64,000 bases of DNA from Sporobacter termitidis DSM 10068. Its GTDB lineage: Bacteria > Bacillota > Clostridia > Oscillospirales > Oscillospiraceae. Shown here in pieces: positions 16,769 to 24,938 of the stretch. A program made the translations under genes and the position numbers. Under the pieces are notes generated by a model. It searched no databases. It saw nothing but the letters and a program-made list of their open reading frames with translations, and had not been told where the DNA came from. Each line of letters begins with the position of its first letter. The first letter of the stretch is position 1. Location: positions 686,800-750,799 of the forward strand of contig NZ_FQXV01000001.1 in the NCBI RefSeq assembly GCF_900130065.1. The letters run 5' to 3'.

Positions 16769-17035
16769 TTATAAGTCCGAAGCCTGATCCTCATCGCGAG
16801 CCTCCCGATATGTAACGGGATTCTGTTTTCCTTCGGCCGGAGTTTTGATTTTGCCGTAAAAGGATACGCAAAGCAGGAATAAAATCAGCGCCGCGTCTAT
16901 TAACGAGGGTACGACATAGGAGGCTGTTGCGGCGTAGCTGCTGTTATGATAGACGATAAAGCACATCCCTGTCAGCAGGGCGAGAACCAGCAGGGCCAAA
17001 AAGCCGTATCCGATGCCTGACATTTTTGTTTTCAA
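16769..17035 (-). CDS. Small two-helix membrane protein beside the symporter
   Basis: An 88-residue protein with two hydrophobic segments (about residues 8-30 and 40-60) and a charged C-terminal tail. It begins 60 bases after the symporter stop, with no terminator between, so it is probably its operon partner. Small two-helix subunits accompany some solute:sodium symporters, for example YhdT beside PanF, but I do not see direct similarity. The start is probably TTG at 17035 behind AGAGG, or ATG at 17023. Confidence 0.65.
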   Translation of the reverse strand: MKTKMSGIGYGFLALLVLALLTGMCFIVYHNSSYAATASYVVPSLIDAALILFLLCVSFYGKIKTPAEGKQNPVTYREARDEDQASDL

Positions 17036-17095
17036 TTCTATAAACCTCTTTTCATTGACATTATTGGAATAAAGCGCGTGCCGGAACCTTATTTT

Positions 17096-18667
17096 TCACA
17101 GGGTCGCCTCCTCCCTCTTGCCCTGGAGAACCGCTTCCTTTTTGCGCGGTATGAAGTACCCGATGGCGCAGATCAGCAGCGCCACCGCCAACCCCAGGAA
17201 CAAAGGATCAAAGGACAGGTTCAGGAAGCTGCCGAATATTACGGCAAGCGGAGAAATAACGATGGAAAGCAAAGCGCAGCGCTGATTGATCCTTCCCCGC
17301 AGGAACAGGGCGCAGGACAGCGGGACGAACACCACGGCGGCGCGCAGCCCCATAGACAGGAAGCCCATGTCATTGATCGTCGTATCCGAAACGGTGGCCG
17401 CAATCACGGCGGAGACAAGCAAAATCCCGGCAATCGTACATCTGGTGACAAGCAGCTCCGTACGCGGCGCGCCGGTGCGCCGTTTTTCCGAATTTTTAAA
17501 TGTAATTTTGTTAAAAATATCCTTGACCATGATGGTCGCCATGCCCAGGGATAGGCCCGCGCCCCCGCCGACGACGGAGATAAACAGCGTGCCGAGCACG
17601 ATGCCGGCAAACAAGTGCGGCATGTGATTGAGAAGAAACGAAGGAAACACCTGTATGGTATTTGCCAGGACGGGCAGCTGCGGCGCCGGCAGCCCCGCGT
17701 TGGCCAGGGCAGCCACTTCCGCCTGGGTAATATAGTGCGCGCGCATAAAAAGCCCGATGGCTGTGCCGGCGATGCCGATGGGCGGTATCAGGCAGGCGCT
17801 CAGCAACGCCCCTCTTCTGCTGACCTTGTCGCTTTTTCCGCACCATATGGCCTGCGCGTATGTTTGCGTGGATAAAACGCCCAGCACCAGGGATAGGCCG
17901 GACCCCAGGTCCTTCGCGGCGCCGCGGGCAATCAGATTGACAAACCGGTTGGATACGTCGGACGCCGTATTGAGGTTATTCAGCCCGTTCGCCGATTTCT
18001 GTATCAGGCCGAGGTCGGTCCCCGCCAGCAGATGCTTCAGGCCGCCCAGCAGGCCGGAAACGCCGCCGCTGCTGACAAGGACAAATATCAAACCGGCAAT
18101 GGACGCGATACACAGCAGTATCAGCTTTACCACGCCCCCCATGCCGGCGCCCCAGGACCCGCCGAAAATGACGTAAACGCACATGACCGCAATTGAAAGC
18201 ACGGCGGCGGCGGGGATACTCACCTGCGGAAAAAGTACGGTAATCAAACCAGCGCAGGCCACGACCTGGGCCAAAACACTGATGAAAATACCGATGGAGC
18301 ACAAAACGGAACCCAGCTTGCCCGGCAGCGCGCCGTATTCCTCCGATATGACCTGCAATTCCGTCATACAGCTGCTGCGCCGGAGCGGCCTGACGTAGAC
18401 CACGGCCAGAAAAAGGCAGCCGATGCCCGCGCCAAGCGTAAACCACCAGGCCGCAAGGCCGTAGTTAAAGGCCAGCTGGGCGGTGCCTATGGTCGCCTGG
18501 CTGCTCACGAGGCTGCCCATGATGGCGCCGCACAGCAGCAGGGAGCCCGCCTTGCCGCCGCCGTTGATAAAATCCTTTTCATCCTTTACCTTGCGGCTGG
18601 ACAGAATACCCACGCCGATGATCAGCGCCAGCACGCAAAAAATCCCGATTACCGTTAAAGTCGTCAT
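17096..18667 (-). CDS. Sodium:solute symporter family protein
   Basis: A 523-residue membrane protein of the SSS family with about 13 helices. SSRKVKDEKDFINGGGKAG and GSLVSSQATIGTAQLAFNYG match the N-terminal region in which SSS proteins bind sodium and substrate. The substrate is not evident. AAGGAGAGAGA precedes the ATG at 18667. It lies downstream of a DUF3870 gene but behind a terminator, and upstream of a small membrane protein. The divergent LysR gene beyond DUF3870 is a plausible regulator of the unit. Confidence 0.87.
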   Translation of the reverse strand: MTTLTVIGIFCVLALIIGVGILSSRKVKDEKDFINGGGKAGSLLLCGAIMGSLVSSQATIGTAQLAFNYGLAAWWFTLGAGIGCLFLAVVYVRPLRRSSCMTELQVISEEYGALPGKLGSVLCSIGIFISVLAQVVACAGLITVLFPQVSIPAAAVLSIAVMCVYVIFGGSWGAGMGGVVKLILLCIASIAGLIFVLVSSGGVSGLLGGLKHLLAGTDLGLIQKSANGLNNLNTASDVSNRFVNLIARGAAKDLGSGLSLVLGVLSTQTYAQAIWCGKSDKVSRRGALLSACLIPPIGIAGTAIGLFMRAHYITQAEVAALANAGLPAPQLPVLANTIQVFPSFLLNHMPHLFAGIVLGTLFISVVGGGAGLSLGMATIMVKDIFNKITFKNSEKRRTGAPRTELLVTRCTIAGILLVSAVIAATVSDTTINDMGFLSMGLRAAVVFVPLSCALFLRGRINQRCALLSIVISPLAVIFGSFLNLSFDPLFLGLAVALLICAIGYFIPRKKEAVLQGKREEATL

Positions 18668-18695
18668 ATTCTCTCTCCTTGGAATAAAAAAAGCG

Positions 18696-18734
18696 CCGGA
18701 TAAATCCAGAATGGAATTCTGGATTTATCCGGCT
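18696..18734 (-). terminator. Terminator between the DUF3870 and symporter genes
   Basis: A perfect 17-base stem (GCCGGATAAATCCAGAA and its complement) is followed on the minus strand by a run of T residues. It lies about 30 bases before the symporter start, so it may act as an attenuator for the symporter as well as a terminator for DUF3870. Confidence 0.8.
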
Positions 18735-18787
18735 TTTAATAAAATCCGCAAACCGTTGTGACGGCTGCTCTTTATCAAAACGGTTAT

Positions 18788-19129
18788 TTATGCCTGTTTT
18801 TTAATGACCTCCGCCTCGCTTTGCATTTTGTATTTGTCAAATTCGATGCTGAGCAGCTTTACCGCCGTCAGCAGCGCCTTTTTTAAATGGCCGAAGTACC
18901 AGCGCTCCAATATTTCCTGAAGCTCCGCCGCCCCCGAATTCAGGTTATAGCCGACCATGATCTGGTTCAGAAAGCTTCTGGCCAGCTCTGTGACCATGGA
19001 GCAATCGACTTTGGTGATCCTCCCCGTGTCATTTTCGACCACGGCGACCAATACCAGCTGGTCGTACACCTTTTGCGCCGTCGTATTTGTCGGAAGCTTT
19101 ACATAACTGGAAAGTAATATCGTGTGCAT
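18788..19129 (-). CDS. DUF3870 family protein
   Basis: About 113 residues resembling DUF3870 proteins: MHTILLSSYVKLP at the start, VDCSMVTELARSFLNQIMVG with an invariant-looking Cys, GYNLN and HLKKALLTAVKLL near the end. The family has no known function and is often found near transporters and metabolic genes of anaerobes. I chose ATG at 19129; an in-frame GTG at 19141 is an alternative. It sits between a LysR gene (divergent) and the symporter gene, separated from the latter by a strong hairpin. Confidence 0.7.
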   Translation of the reverse strand: MHTILLSSYVKLPTNTTAQKVYDQLVLVAVVENDTGRITKVDCSMVTELARSFLNQIMVGYNLNSGAAELQEILERWYFGHLKKALLTAVKLLSIEFDKYKMQSEAEVIKKQA

Positions 19130-19152
19130 TTCCCTCACCACTTTTCCAAACG

Positions 19153-19213
19153 AAAATCCGGCCGTGAGAAAATGAGTGCAGCATCACTGCTGACTATTCT
19201 CAGGCCGGATTTT
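19153..19213. promoter_or_regulatory. Compound hairpin in the DUF3870/LysR intergenic region
   Basis: Outer arms AAAATCCGGCC and GGCCGGATTTT continue as TGAGAA/TTCTCA and enclose an inner stem CAGCA...TGCTG. Short T runs occur on both strands. No gene ends here, so it is probably a 5' leader structure of the DUF3870 transcript rather than an ordinary terminator. Confidence 0.55.
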
Positions 19214-19391
19214 TATGAATTGCGTAATTACCGTCGGGGCAACAACTTTACATAATAACAGCTTTTTTGAGATCTGGTTATTATTGACTTGTTTTTACAG
19301 AACTTAGTGCAGTATACTACCATTGCCGTAATTATAAAAATACTATTATGTTATCCTTGCTATAACAAAATGATATGGAAGTGCCGCCCGG

Positions 19392-20309
19392 ATGAATGTT
19401 AATTTAGACTACTACAGACTGCTTTACTACGTAGCTAAATATAAAAACATCACGCAGGCGGCAAAATTTCTGATGACAAGCCAGCCCGCGGTGACGCGCT
19501 GTCTTCACTGCCTGGAGCAGGAGCTGGGGTGCCGGCTGTTCATCCGTTCGACGAAAGGCGTGACGCTGACCCCCGAGGGGCAGATTTTGTATTCCTATAT
19601 CGCCCCGGCGTACGACCTTATCACCCAGGGAGAAAACGCGCTGGCCGGCGCCATCGGCCTGGAAAACGGCAGCCTTTACATCGGCACGAGCGAAACGGCC
19701 CTGCAGGAGCTCCTTCTGGACGCGCTGGACAAATATCATCGGCTCTACCCGAACGTCCGGCTCAAAATCTCGGACAGCACAAATCAGGAAGCGATAACAA
19801 GCCTGAAAAACAGCCATGTGGACCTGGCGGTCGTCGCGGCGACCGAGCTGGAAGCGGATAAGCCGCTGCGCAAAACACGGCTGAAAAAGTTCCACGATAT
19901 CCTGATCGCCGGACCCCAGTTCGCGGCGCTGCGGGAAAAGACCCGGTCTCTCAGGGAGCTGGAAAAGTATCCCCTGATCTGCCTTTCGCCGGGGACGCTG
20001 ACCTACGATTTTATCGAGCAGTATTATATATCCAACAAGCTGAAGCTGAAGCCGGATATCGAGGTATCCTCCGTCAATCTGATGCTGTCGCTGGTCCTGC
20101 ATAACCAGGGCCTCGCGTTTATCCCGGGCCACTTTGCGGAGAGCGCGCTGAGGTCCGGGCAGGCGCTTCAAATCGACCTGGCCGAGCCGCCGCCGCCCCG
20201 TTATATCTATCTTGTGGAAAATATGAGCCAGCCGCTCAGCACCGCGGCGAAGATGCTGAAGCTGCTGCTGACAAGCCAGGACGCCGGCGGCCAGCTTTCC
20301 GCGTCATGA
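19392..20309 (+). CDS. LysR-family transcriptional regulator
   Basis: A 305-residue LysR regulator. The N-terminal winged helix (YYRLLYYVAKYKNITQAAKF, SQPAVTRCLHCLEQELGC) covers about residues 5-65, followed by the linker helix and a two-lobed effector domain. It is divergent from the DUF3870/symporter genes, the usual position for a LysR protein that controls its neighbours and itself. The start at 19392 has no strong ribosome binding site. The last codons overlap the convergent dedA end by 6 bases. Confidence 0.88.
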   Translation: MNVNLDYYRLLYYVAKYKNITQAAKFLMTSQPAVTRCLHCLEQELGCRLFIRSTKGVTLTPEGQILYSYIAPAYDLITQGENALAGAIGLENGSLYIGTSETALQELLLDALDKYHRLYPNVRLKISDSTNQEAITSLKNSHVDLAVVAATELEADKPLRKTRLKKFHDILIAGPQFAALREKTRSLRELEKYPLICLSPGTLTYDFIEQYYISNKLKLKPDIEVSSVNLMLSLVLHNQGLAFIPGHFAESALRSGQALQIDLAEPPPPRYIYLVENMSQPLSTAAKMLKLLLTSQDAGGQLSAS

Positions 20310-20948
20310 TTGCCCCGGTCCTTCGTCATCATGGTCCCTTTCGAGAAACCTCTTTTTGATAAAGCGTATACCGATAAAAACGGCGGCCAGCGCGAAAAGA
20401 GCGGCAGCTATTATCGAATAGATATCAACATAATCGGCTATTGTCTCCCATGTATTCCCCGCAATTCTGCCCAGGAAAACCAGCACCGTATTCCAGATAA
20501 AAGTGCCGATCAAAGTTAAGGGCAGAAATGCCCTTAATTTCATTTTTGAGCTGCCTGCCGGAAGGGATATCAGGCTGCGTACAATCGGGACAAACCGGCA
20601 GAAAAAAACAGTTTTGCCGCCATGGTTTATAAACCAGTTTTCCGCGCGCTTGACATCCTCTTTTTTTAAATGCAGCGCCCTGCCAAGCCTGCTTTCAAAT
20701 AAGCGCCCCAGACGCTCCGTGTTCAGTACCCTGCCAATGATATATAGGATTGCCGCGCCCGCAAGCGATCCGAATGTGGCGGCAGCAATAACGCCCCAGG
20801 CCTTCATGGTGCTGAAAGTCGTCATGAAACCGCTGAAGGTTAAAATGACCTCGGACGGAATCGGCGGGAAAATATTTTCGAGTGCTATCAGTAAAAAAAC
20901 GCCGATGTAGCCAAATTGATCGATGATGTCAACGATTATCTGTTCCAT
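20304..20948 (-). CDS. DedA family membrane protein
   Basis: A 214-residue protein of the DedA/VTT family with about five hydrophobic segments. ENIFPPIPSEVILTFSG and the FFCRFVPIVRSLISLPAGSS region are family hallmarks, including the acidic and arginine residues needed in characterised members. DedA proteins are linked to lipid-carrier flipping and proton-motive-force homeostasis. GGGAGA lies before the ATG at 20948. Its promoter closely resembles that of the PadR gene at 22085, so dedA is probably PadR-controlled. Confidence 0.88.
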   Translation of the reverse strand: MEQIIVDIIDQFGYIGVFLLIALENIFPPIPSEVILTFSGFMTTFSTMKAWGVIAAATFGSLAGAAILYIIGRVLNTERLGRLFESRLGRALHLKKEDVKRAENWFINHGGKTVFFCRFVPIVRSLISLPAGSSKMKLRAFLPLTLIGTFIWNTVLVFLGRIAGNTWETIADYVDIYSIIAAALFALAAVFIGIRFIKKRFLERDHDDEGPGQS

Positions 20949-20980
20949 GTATATTCTCCCAAGCTAAGTCGAGTCCGCAA

Positions 20981-21050
20981 ACTACTTAATTATTTTAAGT
21001 AGTCCGCAAGTCTGAGTATAACATATGTACTCAACAATGTAAAGTACTCA
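20981..21050 (-). promoter_or_regulatory. dedA promoter with PadR-type operators
   Basis: On the minus strand TTTACA (21038-21043), a 17-base spacer and TATACT (21015-21020) form the promoter. It carries TGAGTACTTTACA and an AGTACAT motif in the spacer, both shared with the padR promoter. Downstream, at 20981-21003, is a perfect dyad ACTACTTAA-N5-TTAAGTAGT. Confidence 0.65.
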
Positions 21051-21122
21051 CAGGATTTTTTATCAAACGCTCCATGCCGGGGCAGATCTGCCGCGGAGCG
21101 GGGACCTCACGTACGGGAACTG

Positions 21123-21758
21123 TTAAGATATCATTTTCTTTCTTACCAAAACATCCGCCACCTTATATAAAATCGGCAGCAGGACAAAGGCAGCAGCGTA
21201 TAAGATTAACATAAATTTAAATGCCTGCAGCAGGAACATATCCGGAAAAACCGCACCGAGCAAACATTGGATGACGATGATTGCCGCCAGAAAAACAATG
21301 GCATACCCCAGGAGGTAGTAATGTGCCGGCAGCTCAAAAAGTCCGCTATACCTCGATACCTCCAGAAACTCCCGAATTTGAAACTGACCGATCGCCGTCT
21401 TTACGGCCTCTTCCTCCGATTTGCCGTTTGCTTCCAGGTCCTTGACATAATCGTGCAAATATGTCAGCAGGTCGGCTTTCTCTTCCTTTTTCATTGCCAG
21501 GCTGTCGACATACGCCCCGATACTGTTCCGTTTTCGGTACAGCGCATTGATTTTGATCTGGCCGACGTAGTTCAGCACAGCCCATACAAAGGCACACGCG
21601 AGAGCGCCCCCATATGTTATCCACTCTTCCGTCGTGCTGATATCAGGCTTCAGCCTATTATTAAGTAAGGCAAACACGAAAAAAAGCATTGATGCCAAAA
21701 GCAGCCAAAAATACCGGATATCCGAAAGTCTGAATACCTTGTTTAAAAATGAATTCAC
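21123..21758 (-). CDS. HAAS-domain membrane protein (PadR partner)
   Basis: A 211-residue protein with two N-terminal helices, a cytoplasmic helical segment around residues 88-130 that resembles the HAAS domain (KADLLTYLHDYVKDLEANGK, EEAVKTAIGQF), and two or three C-terminal helices. HAAS proteins are typically encoded with PadR repressors and are thought to sense or relay membrane signals. It follows padR by 12 bases, starting at GTG 21758 behind AGGAGGG. Confidence 0.75.
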   Translation of the reverse strand: MNSFLNKVFRLSDIRYFWLLLASMLFFVFALLNNRLKPDISTTEEWITYGGALACAFVWAVLNYVGQIKINALYRKRNSIGAYVDSLAMKKEEKADLLTYLHDYVKDLEANGKSEEEAVKTAIGQFQIREFLEVSRYSGLFELPAHYYLLGYAIVFLAAIIVIQCLLGAVFPDMFLLQAFKFMLILYAAAFVLLPILYKVADVLVRKKMIS

Positions 21759-21770
21759 AAATGAGCCCTC

Positions 21771-22085
21771 CTATATGAAGCTTTCCACGATATGAGACGT
21801 TTCTTTCCAGTCACTGATCAATTGGGAAAGCTGCGTTTTGCCCTCCTCGGTAATCTTGAAGTACTTTCTTCGTCCGCCGCCCGTTTCAGTTCCCCAGTAA
21901 AACTCGATTGCTTTTTGACTTTCCAATCTTTTGAGGGCCAGGTACATGGTTGCTTCTAAAATCTCAAAAGCGCCCCTTGTCCGCGCTTTAATAATTCTTG
22001 AAATTTCATATCCGTAATTATTCTGTTCGTTTAGGACACTCAATATCAGAATATCAATCGTGCCCTTCAACATTTCGCTGTTCAA
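21771..22085 (-). CDS. PadR-family transcriptional regulator
   Basis: A 104-residue PadR-type winged-helix protein with MLKGTIDILILSVLNEQNNY, YGYEISRIIKAR and the family RRKYFKITEEGKTQL wing segment. It is the short PadR-s1 form. The start is probably TTG 22085, with GAGG five bases upstream; ATG 22073 is the alternative. It forms an operon with the HAAS protein, and its promoter holds dyads resembling those at dedA, so it probably represses itself and dedA. Confidence 0.88.
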   Translation of the reverse strand: MNSEMLKGTIDILILSVLNEQNNYGYEISRIIKARTRGAFEILEATMYLALKRLESQKAIEFYWGTETGGGRRKYFKITEEGKTQLSQLISDWKETSHIVESFI

Positions 22086-22100
22086 AGCAGCCTCACCTCA

Positions 22101-22169
22101 GATACTTAACATTATTAGGTACAGAATATGTTCATCATAGCACATCTACTTAATAGTGTAAAGTACTCA
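22101..22169 (-). promoter_or_regulatory. padR promoter with PadR-type operators
   Basis: On the minus strand TTTACA (22157-22162), a 17-base spacer and TATGAT (22134-22139) form the promoter, preceded by TGAGTAC. The spacer carries TTAAGTAGAT. A downstream imperfect dyad TACTTAA-N5-TTAGGTA lies at 22103-22121. The arrangement parallels that at dedA. Confidence 0.65.
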
Positions 22170-22357
22170 TGTCTTTTAATAACATTGATATTCTCATGCC
22201 TTAATGGTAAAATCAGTAATATTACGATCCTGAAGCTATATATCATTGCCGTTCCGGCTCCGTACAGTATGCCGCCGCGTCATGATGTCCGAAAACAGCC
22301 GGACGCTTTTCCTTCCGGGCGTTATAATGAAGCATCAGATCACCGGAGGCGATGCTT

Positions 22358-23869
22358 ATGTCACAAACAGAGCTTATCCATCTTGACAGCAAGGCGTGCT
22401 ACGCCGCGCTGAAGGCACATGACGCGCGCTTTGACGGCCGATTTTTTGTCGGCGTGTCCTCCACCGGGATTTATTGCCGCCCGGTTTGCCGTGTCAGGCT
22501 GCCGAAGGAAGAAAACTGCACCTTTTTCATCAGCGCCGCTGCCGCCGAAAGCGCCGGCTACAGGCCGTGCCGCCGGTGCCGTCCCGAGCTGGCGCCGGGC
22601 CTGGCGCCCATCGACAGCACCTCCCGAATCGCCCGGAAGGCGGCGATGCTCATGGACGAAAATTGCCTTGCCGACCTTAAAATCTCCGAGCTTGCCGGCC
22701 TGCTGCATATCACGGACCGGCATTTGCGGCGGGCCTTCTGCGCCGAGTTCGGCGTCTCGCCCGTTCAGTACCTGCAGACCAGCCGGCTCCTTCTGGCAAA
22801 ATGCCTACTGGCCGACACGGCGCTCCCCGTGACCGACGCGGCGATGTTTGCCGGCTTTGGGAGCCTGCGGCGGTTCAACGACCTGTTCAAGAAATATTAC
22901 AGGGCCACGCCCAGCGCTTTCAGGAGCTCCGGCAAAATCCCCCGGGACAAAGACGCCGTGACCCTGACGCTCGGCTACCGGCCGCCGTACGCGTGGGACG
23001 CATTGATCGGCTTTCTCTCCGACCGCGCGATCCCCGGCGTCGAGCTTGTCAAAGACGGTGCTTACAGCCGGACGGTCACGGTAAAAAACGGGGACGAGAC
23101 ATACCGCGGCTGGCTCACAGCGGCCAACAGGCCGAAGCAAAATGCCATAGCGATGACGCTCTCCTGTTCCCTTTTGCCTGTCCTGCCAAAGGTGCTGGCC
23201 AGAGTTCGGTGTCTCTTTGATCTAAACTGCGATCCCACCGAAATATACGGCAGGCTTGCCGGCATGAATACGCTGGCGCCGGATCTGTGCGTGCCGGGCC
23301 TCCGCCTGCCGGGCTGCTTTGACCCTTTTGAAATTTCCGTGCGCGCCGTGTTGGGACAGCAGGTGACGGTCAAGGCGGCGCGGACGCTGGCCATGCGCTT
23401 TGCCGCCGCCTTCGGCGGGGAAATCAGCACGCCTCTGGCGGAGCTCCGATACACCTTTCCCGGCCCGGATACCATCTGCGGCCTTGCCGCCCCCGTGGAG
23501 GACCGGCTGGGACCGCTGGGCATCACAGGCGCCCGGGCCCGCTCCATCCTTGCTCTGGCGGAAGCGGTCGCCGCGGGCACGGTCCTTTTTACGCCGGGCG
23601 CGGACCCGGAGCTTGAGATGAAAAAGCTCCTGGACATGCCCGGCTTCGGCCCATGGACCGTGCAATATATCGGGATGCGCGCCTTCGGCTGGCCGGACGC
23701 TTTCCCCCACACCGACTACGGGGTGAAAAAAGCGCTCGCCGGCAGGACGCCCCAGGAGCTTCTGGACATGTCGCAGGCCTGGAGGCCGTGGCGTTCCTAC
23801 GCGACGGTCAGCCTGTGGAATTCTCTTAAAGAAAAGAAAATAAACGGCAAGGAGCTGTCTGACCAATGA
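22358..23869 (+). CDS. AdaA-AlkA fusion: methyl-phosphotriester-sensing activator and 3-methyladenine glycosylase
   Basis: About 503 residues. The N-terminal Ada zinc domain has the four cysteines C-x3-C (YCRPVC) and C-x2-C (PCRRC), the first being the usual methyl acceptor. An AraC-type helix-turn-helix pair covers roughly residues 95-190. The C-terminal half is an AlkA N-domain plus HhH-GPD glycosylase, with LLDMPGFGPWTVQYIGMRAF and the catalytic Asp in FPHTDYGV. It would sense DNA methylation damage, activate repair genes and excise alkylated bases. ATG 22358 is preferred over 22352 because GGAGG then has normal spacing. It overlaps the Ogt-like gene by 4 bases. Confidence 0.88.
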   Translation: MSQTELIHLDSKACYAALKAHDARFDGRFFVGVSSTGIYCRPVCRVRLPKEENCTFFISAAAAESAGYRPCRRCRPELAPGLAPIDSTSRIARKAAMLMDENCLADLKISELAGLLHITDRHLRRAFCAEFGVSPVQYLQTSRLLLAKCLLADTALPVTDAAMFAGFGSLRRFNDLFKKYYRATPSAFRSSGKIPRDKDAVTLTLGYRPPYAWDALIGFLSDRAIPGVELVKDGAYSRTVTVKNGDETYRGWLTAANRPKQNAIAMTLSCSLLPVLPKVLARVRCLFDLNCDPTEIYGRLAGMNTLAPDLCVPGLRLPGCFDPFEISVRAVLGQQVTVKAARTLAMRFAAAFGGEISTPLAELRYTFPGPDTICGLAAPVEDRLGPLGITGARARSILALAEAVAAGTVLFTPGADPELEMKKLLDMPGFGPWTVQYIGMRAFGWPDAFPHTDYGVKKALAGRTPQELLDMSQAWRPWRSYATVSLWNSLKEKKINGKELSDQ

Positions 23870-24369
23870 CACATACAAGCATCATCGATACCCCCCTCGG
23901 CCCGGTGCGGGCATCGGCGGAGCAGGACGCGCTGACGGGCCTCTGGTTCGTGGGACAGAAATATTACCCGTCCGGCACGGACGCCTGGGCCGACGCGCCC
24001 GACGCGCCTGTTTTCAACACCCTTCGGGAATGGCTGGCGGACTACTTTTCCGGCGGACGTCACGCGCCCCTCCCCGCGCTCGCGCCAAAAGGGACGGCCT
24101 TTCAGAAGGCCGTCTGGGACATCCTGCTTCAAATCCCGTACGGCCGCGTCACCACCTACGGAGAGATTGCGAAGCAGCTGGCCGCCGCGAGGCGTCTCCC
24201 GTCGATGTCCGCCCAAGCCGTCGGGGGCGCCGTGGGGCACAACCCCATCTCCATACTGATCCCCTGCCACAGGGTCGTCGGCGCGGACGGAAGCCTGACG
24301 GGCTACGCGGGCGGTCTTGAAAAGAAAACGGCCCTGCTCCAGCTGGAGCGAGGGCCAACCTGTCGATAA
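23866..24369 (+). CDS. ogt: Methylated-DNA-[protein]-cysteine S-methyltransferase
   Basis: A 167-residue O6-alkylguanine repair protein. The active-site motif IPCHRVVGADG is intact, with the FQKAVWDILLQIPYGRVTTY helix-turn-helix region and NPISILIPCH context of the Ogt/AdaB family. It transfers the alkyl group irreversibly to its own cysteine. Overlap with the preceding fusion gene (ATGA) makes an adaptive-response operon. The final codons run into the palindromic end of an intergenic repeat element. Confidence 0.92.
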   Translation: MTHTSIIDTPLGPVRASAEQDALTGLWFVGQKYYPSGTDAWADAPDAPVFNTLREWLADYFSGGRHAPLPALAPKGTAFQKAVWDILLQIPYGRVTTYGEIAKQLAAARRLPSMSAQAVGGAVGHNPISILIPCHRVVGADGSLTGYAGGLEKKTALLQLERGPTCR

Positions 24370-24519
24370 AGCCCCGGGGCTTTATCGACAAGGGGATGCA
24401 TGCAGCGCGTTCAGCCGCGCGCTGCAGGAGAAGAGTCACTCCGGAGGCACATGTCCTCCTGCGTGACAAATGTTGAATTTATTTGCCGCTCCGGCGGCAA
24501 ACTCTGCGAGGCTTTTCCC
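24361..24519 (+). repeat. Structured intergenic element, copy A
   Basis: One of three copies (with 35793-35975 inverted and 37641-37824). It opens with a 30-base perfect palindrome built on TCGATAAAGCCCC, then a GC-rich stem, then a hairpin GTCACTCCGGAGG...CCTCCTGCGTGAC, TTGAATTTA, a hairpin TTTGCCGC...GCGGCAAA and CTCTGCGAGGCTTT. It lies between convergent gene ends. Stem-preserving differences between copies suggest an RNA or a palindromic mobile element. Confidence 0.8.
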
Positions 24520-24524
24520 TTGTG

Positions 24525-24938
24525 TCACATCTGGACGACCAGCGTCTGGCGGGTGGCAGCGCCGCTTTCGATCTCGAACGCCTTCAGGTCCGGCGCTTCC
24601 CCGGCCAGGGAGAGGATCAGATAGCTGGCCTTCGGGTCGTAGGCCAGGCGGATGTCCTCCGCCGAGGGCCTGGCGGGCGTCTCCGGGTGGGAGTGAAAGT
24701 TCCCCAGCGGCGAAAGGCCGAGGGCGCGCATATCCTTTACCGCCGCCAGCTGCTCTCTGGGGTCGATGGAAAAATGCTCCGGGCTCTCGTCAATATTTTT
24801 TAAAAGATAAACCTTTTCAATCGTCTTCACGCCGCCGTCGATCGTCCCGGCGATCAGGCCGCAGGCCTCGTTGGGCAGGCCGGCCTTCGCGTGGGCGATG
24901 ATGGCGTCGTAATCCGACCGCTTCAGCTTTACCGTCAT
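24525..24938 (-). CDS. JAMM/Mov34-type metalloprotease (HcyD-like)
   Basis: A 137-residue JAB1/MPN domain protein. The zinc motif HSHPETPARPSAEDI supplies the two histidines and aspartate, with the early glutamate in PNEACGLIAG. Small bacterial JAMM proteins next to ThiS-like carriers (HcyD, QbsD, Mec) trim residues beyond the carrier's GG. Here the carrier two genes upstream ends in GGGR, so a trimming step is needed. Last gene of the seven-gene sulfur operon; it overlaps the previous gene by 4 bases. Confidence 0.85.
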   Translation of the reverse strand: MTVKLKRSDYDAIIAHAKAGLPNEACGLIAGTIDGGVKTIEKVYLLKNIDESPEHFSIDPREQLAAVKDMRALGLSPLGNFHSHPETPARPSAEDIRLAYDPKASYLILSLAGEAPDLKAFEIESGAATRQTLVVQM

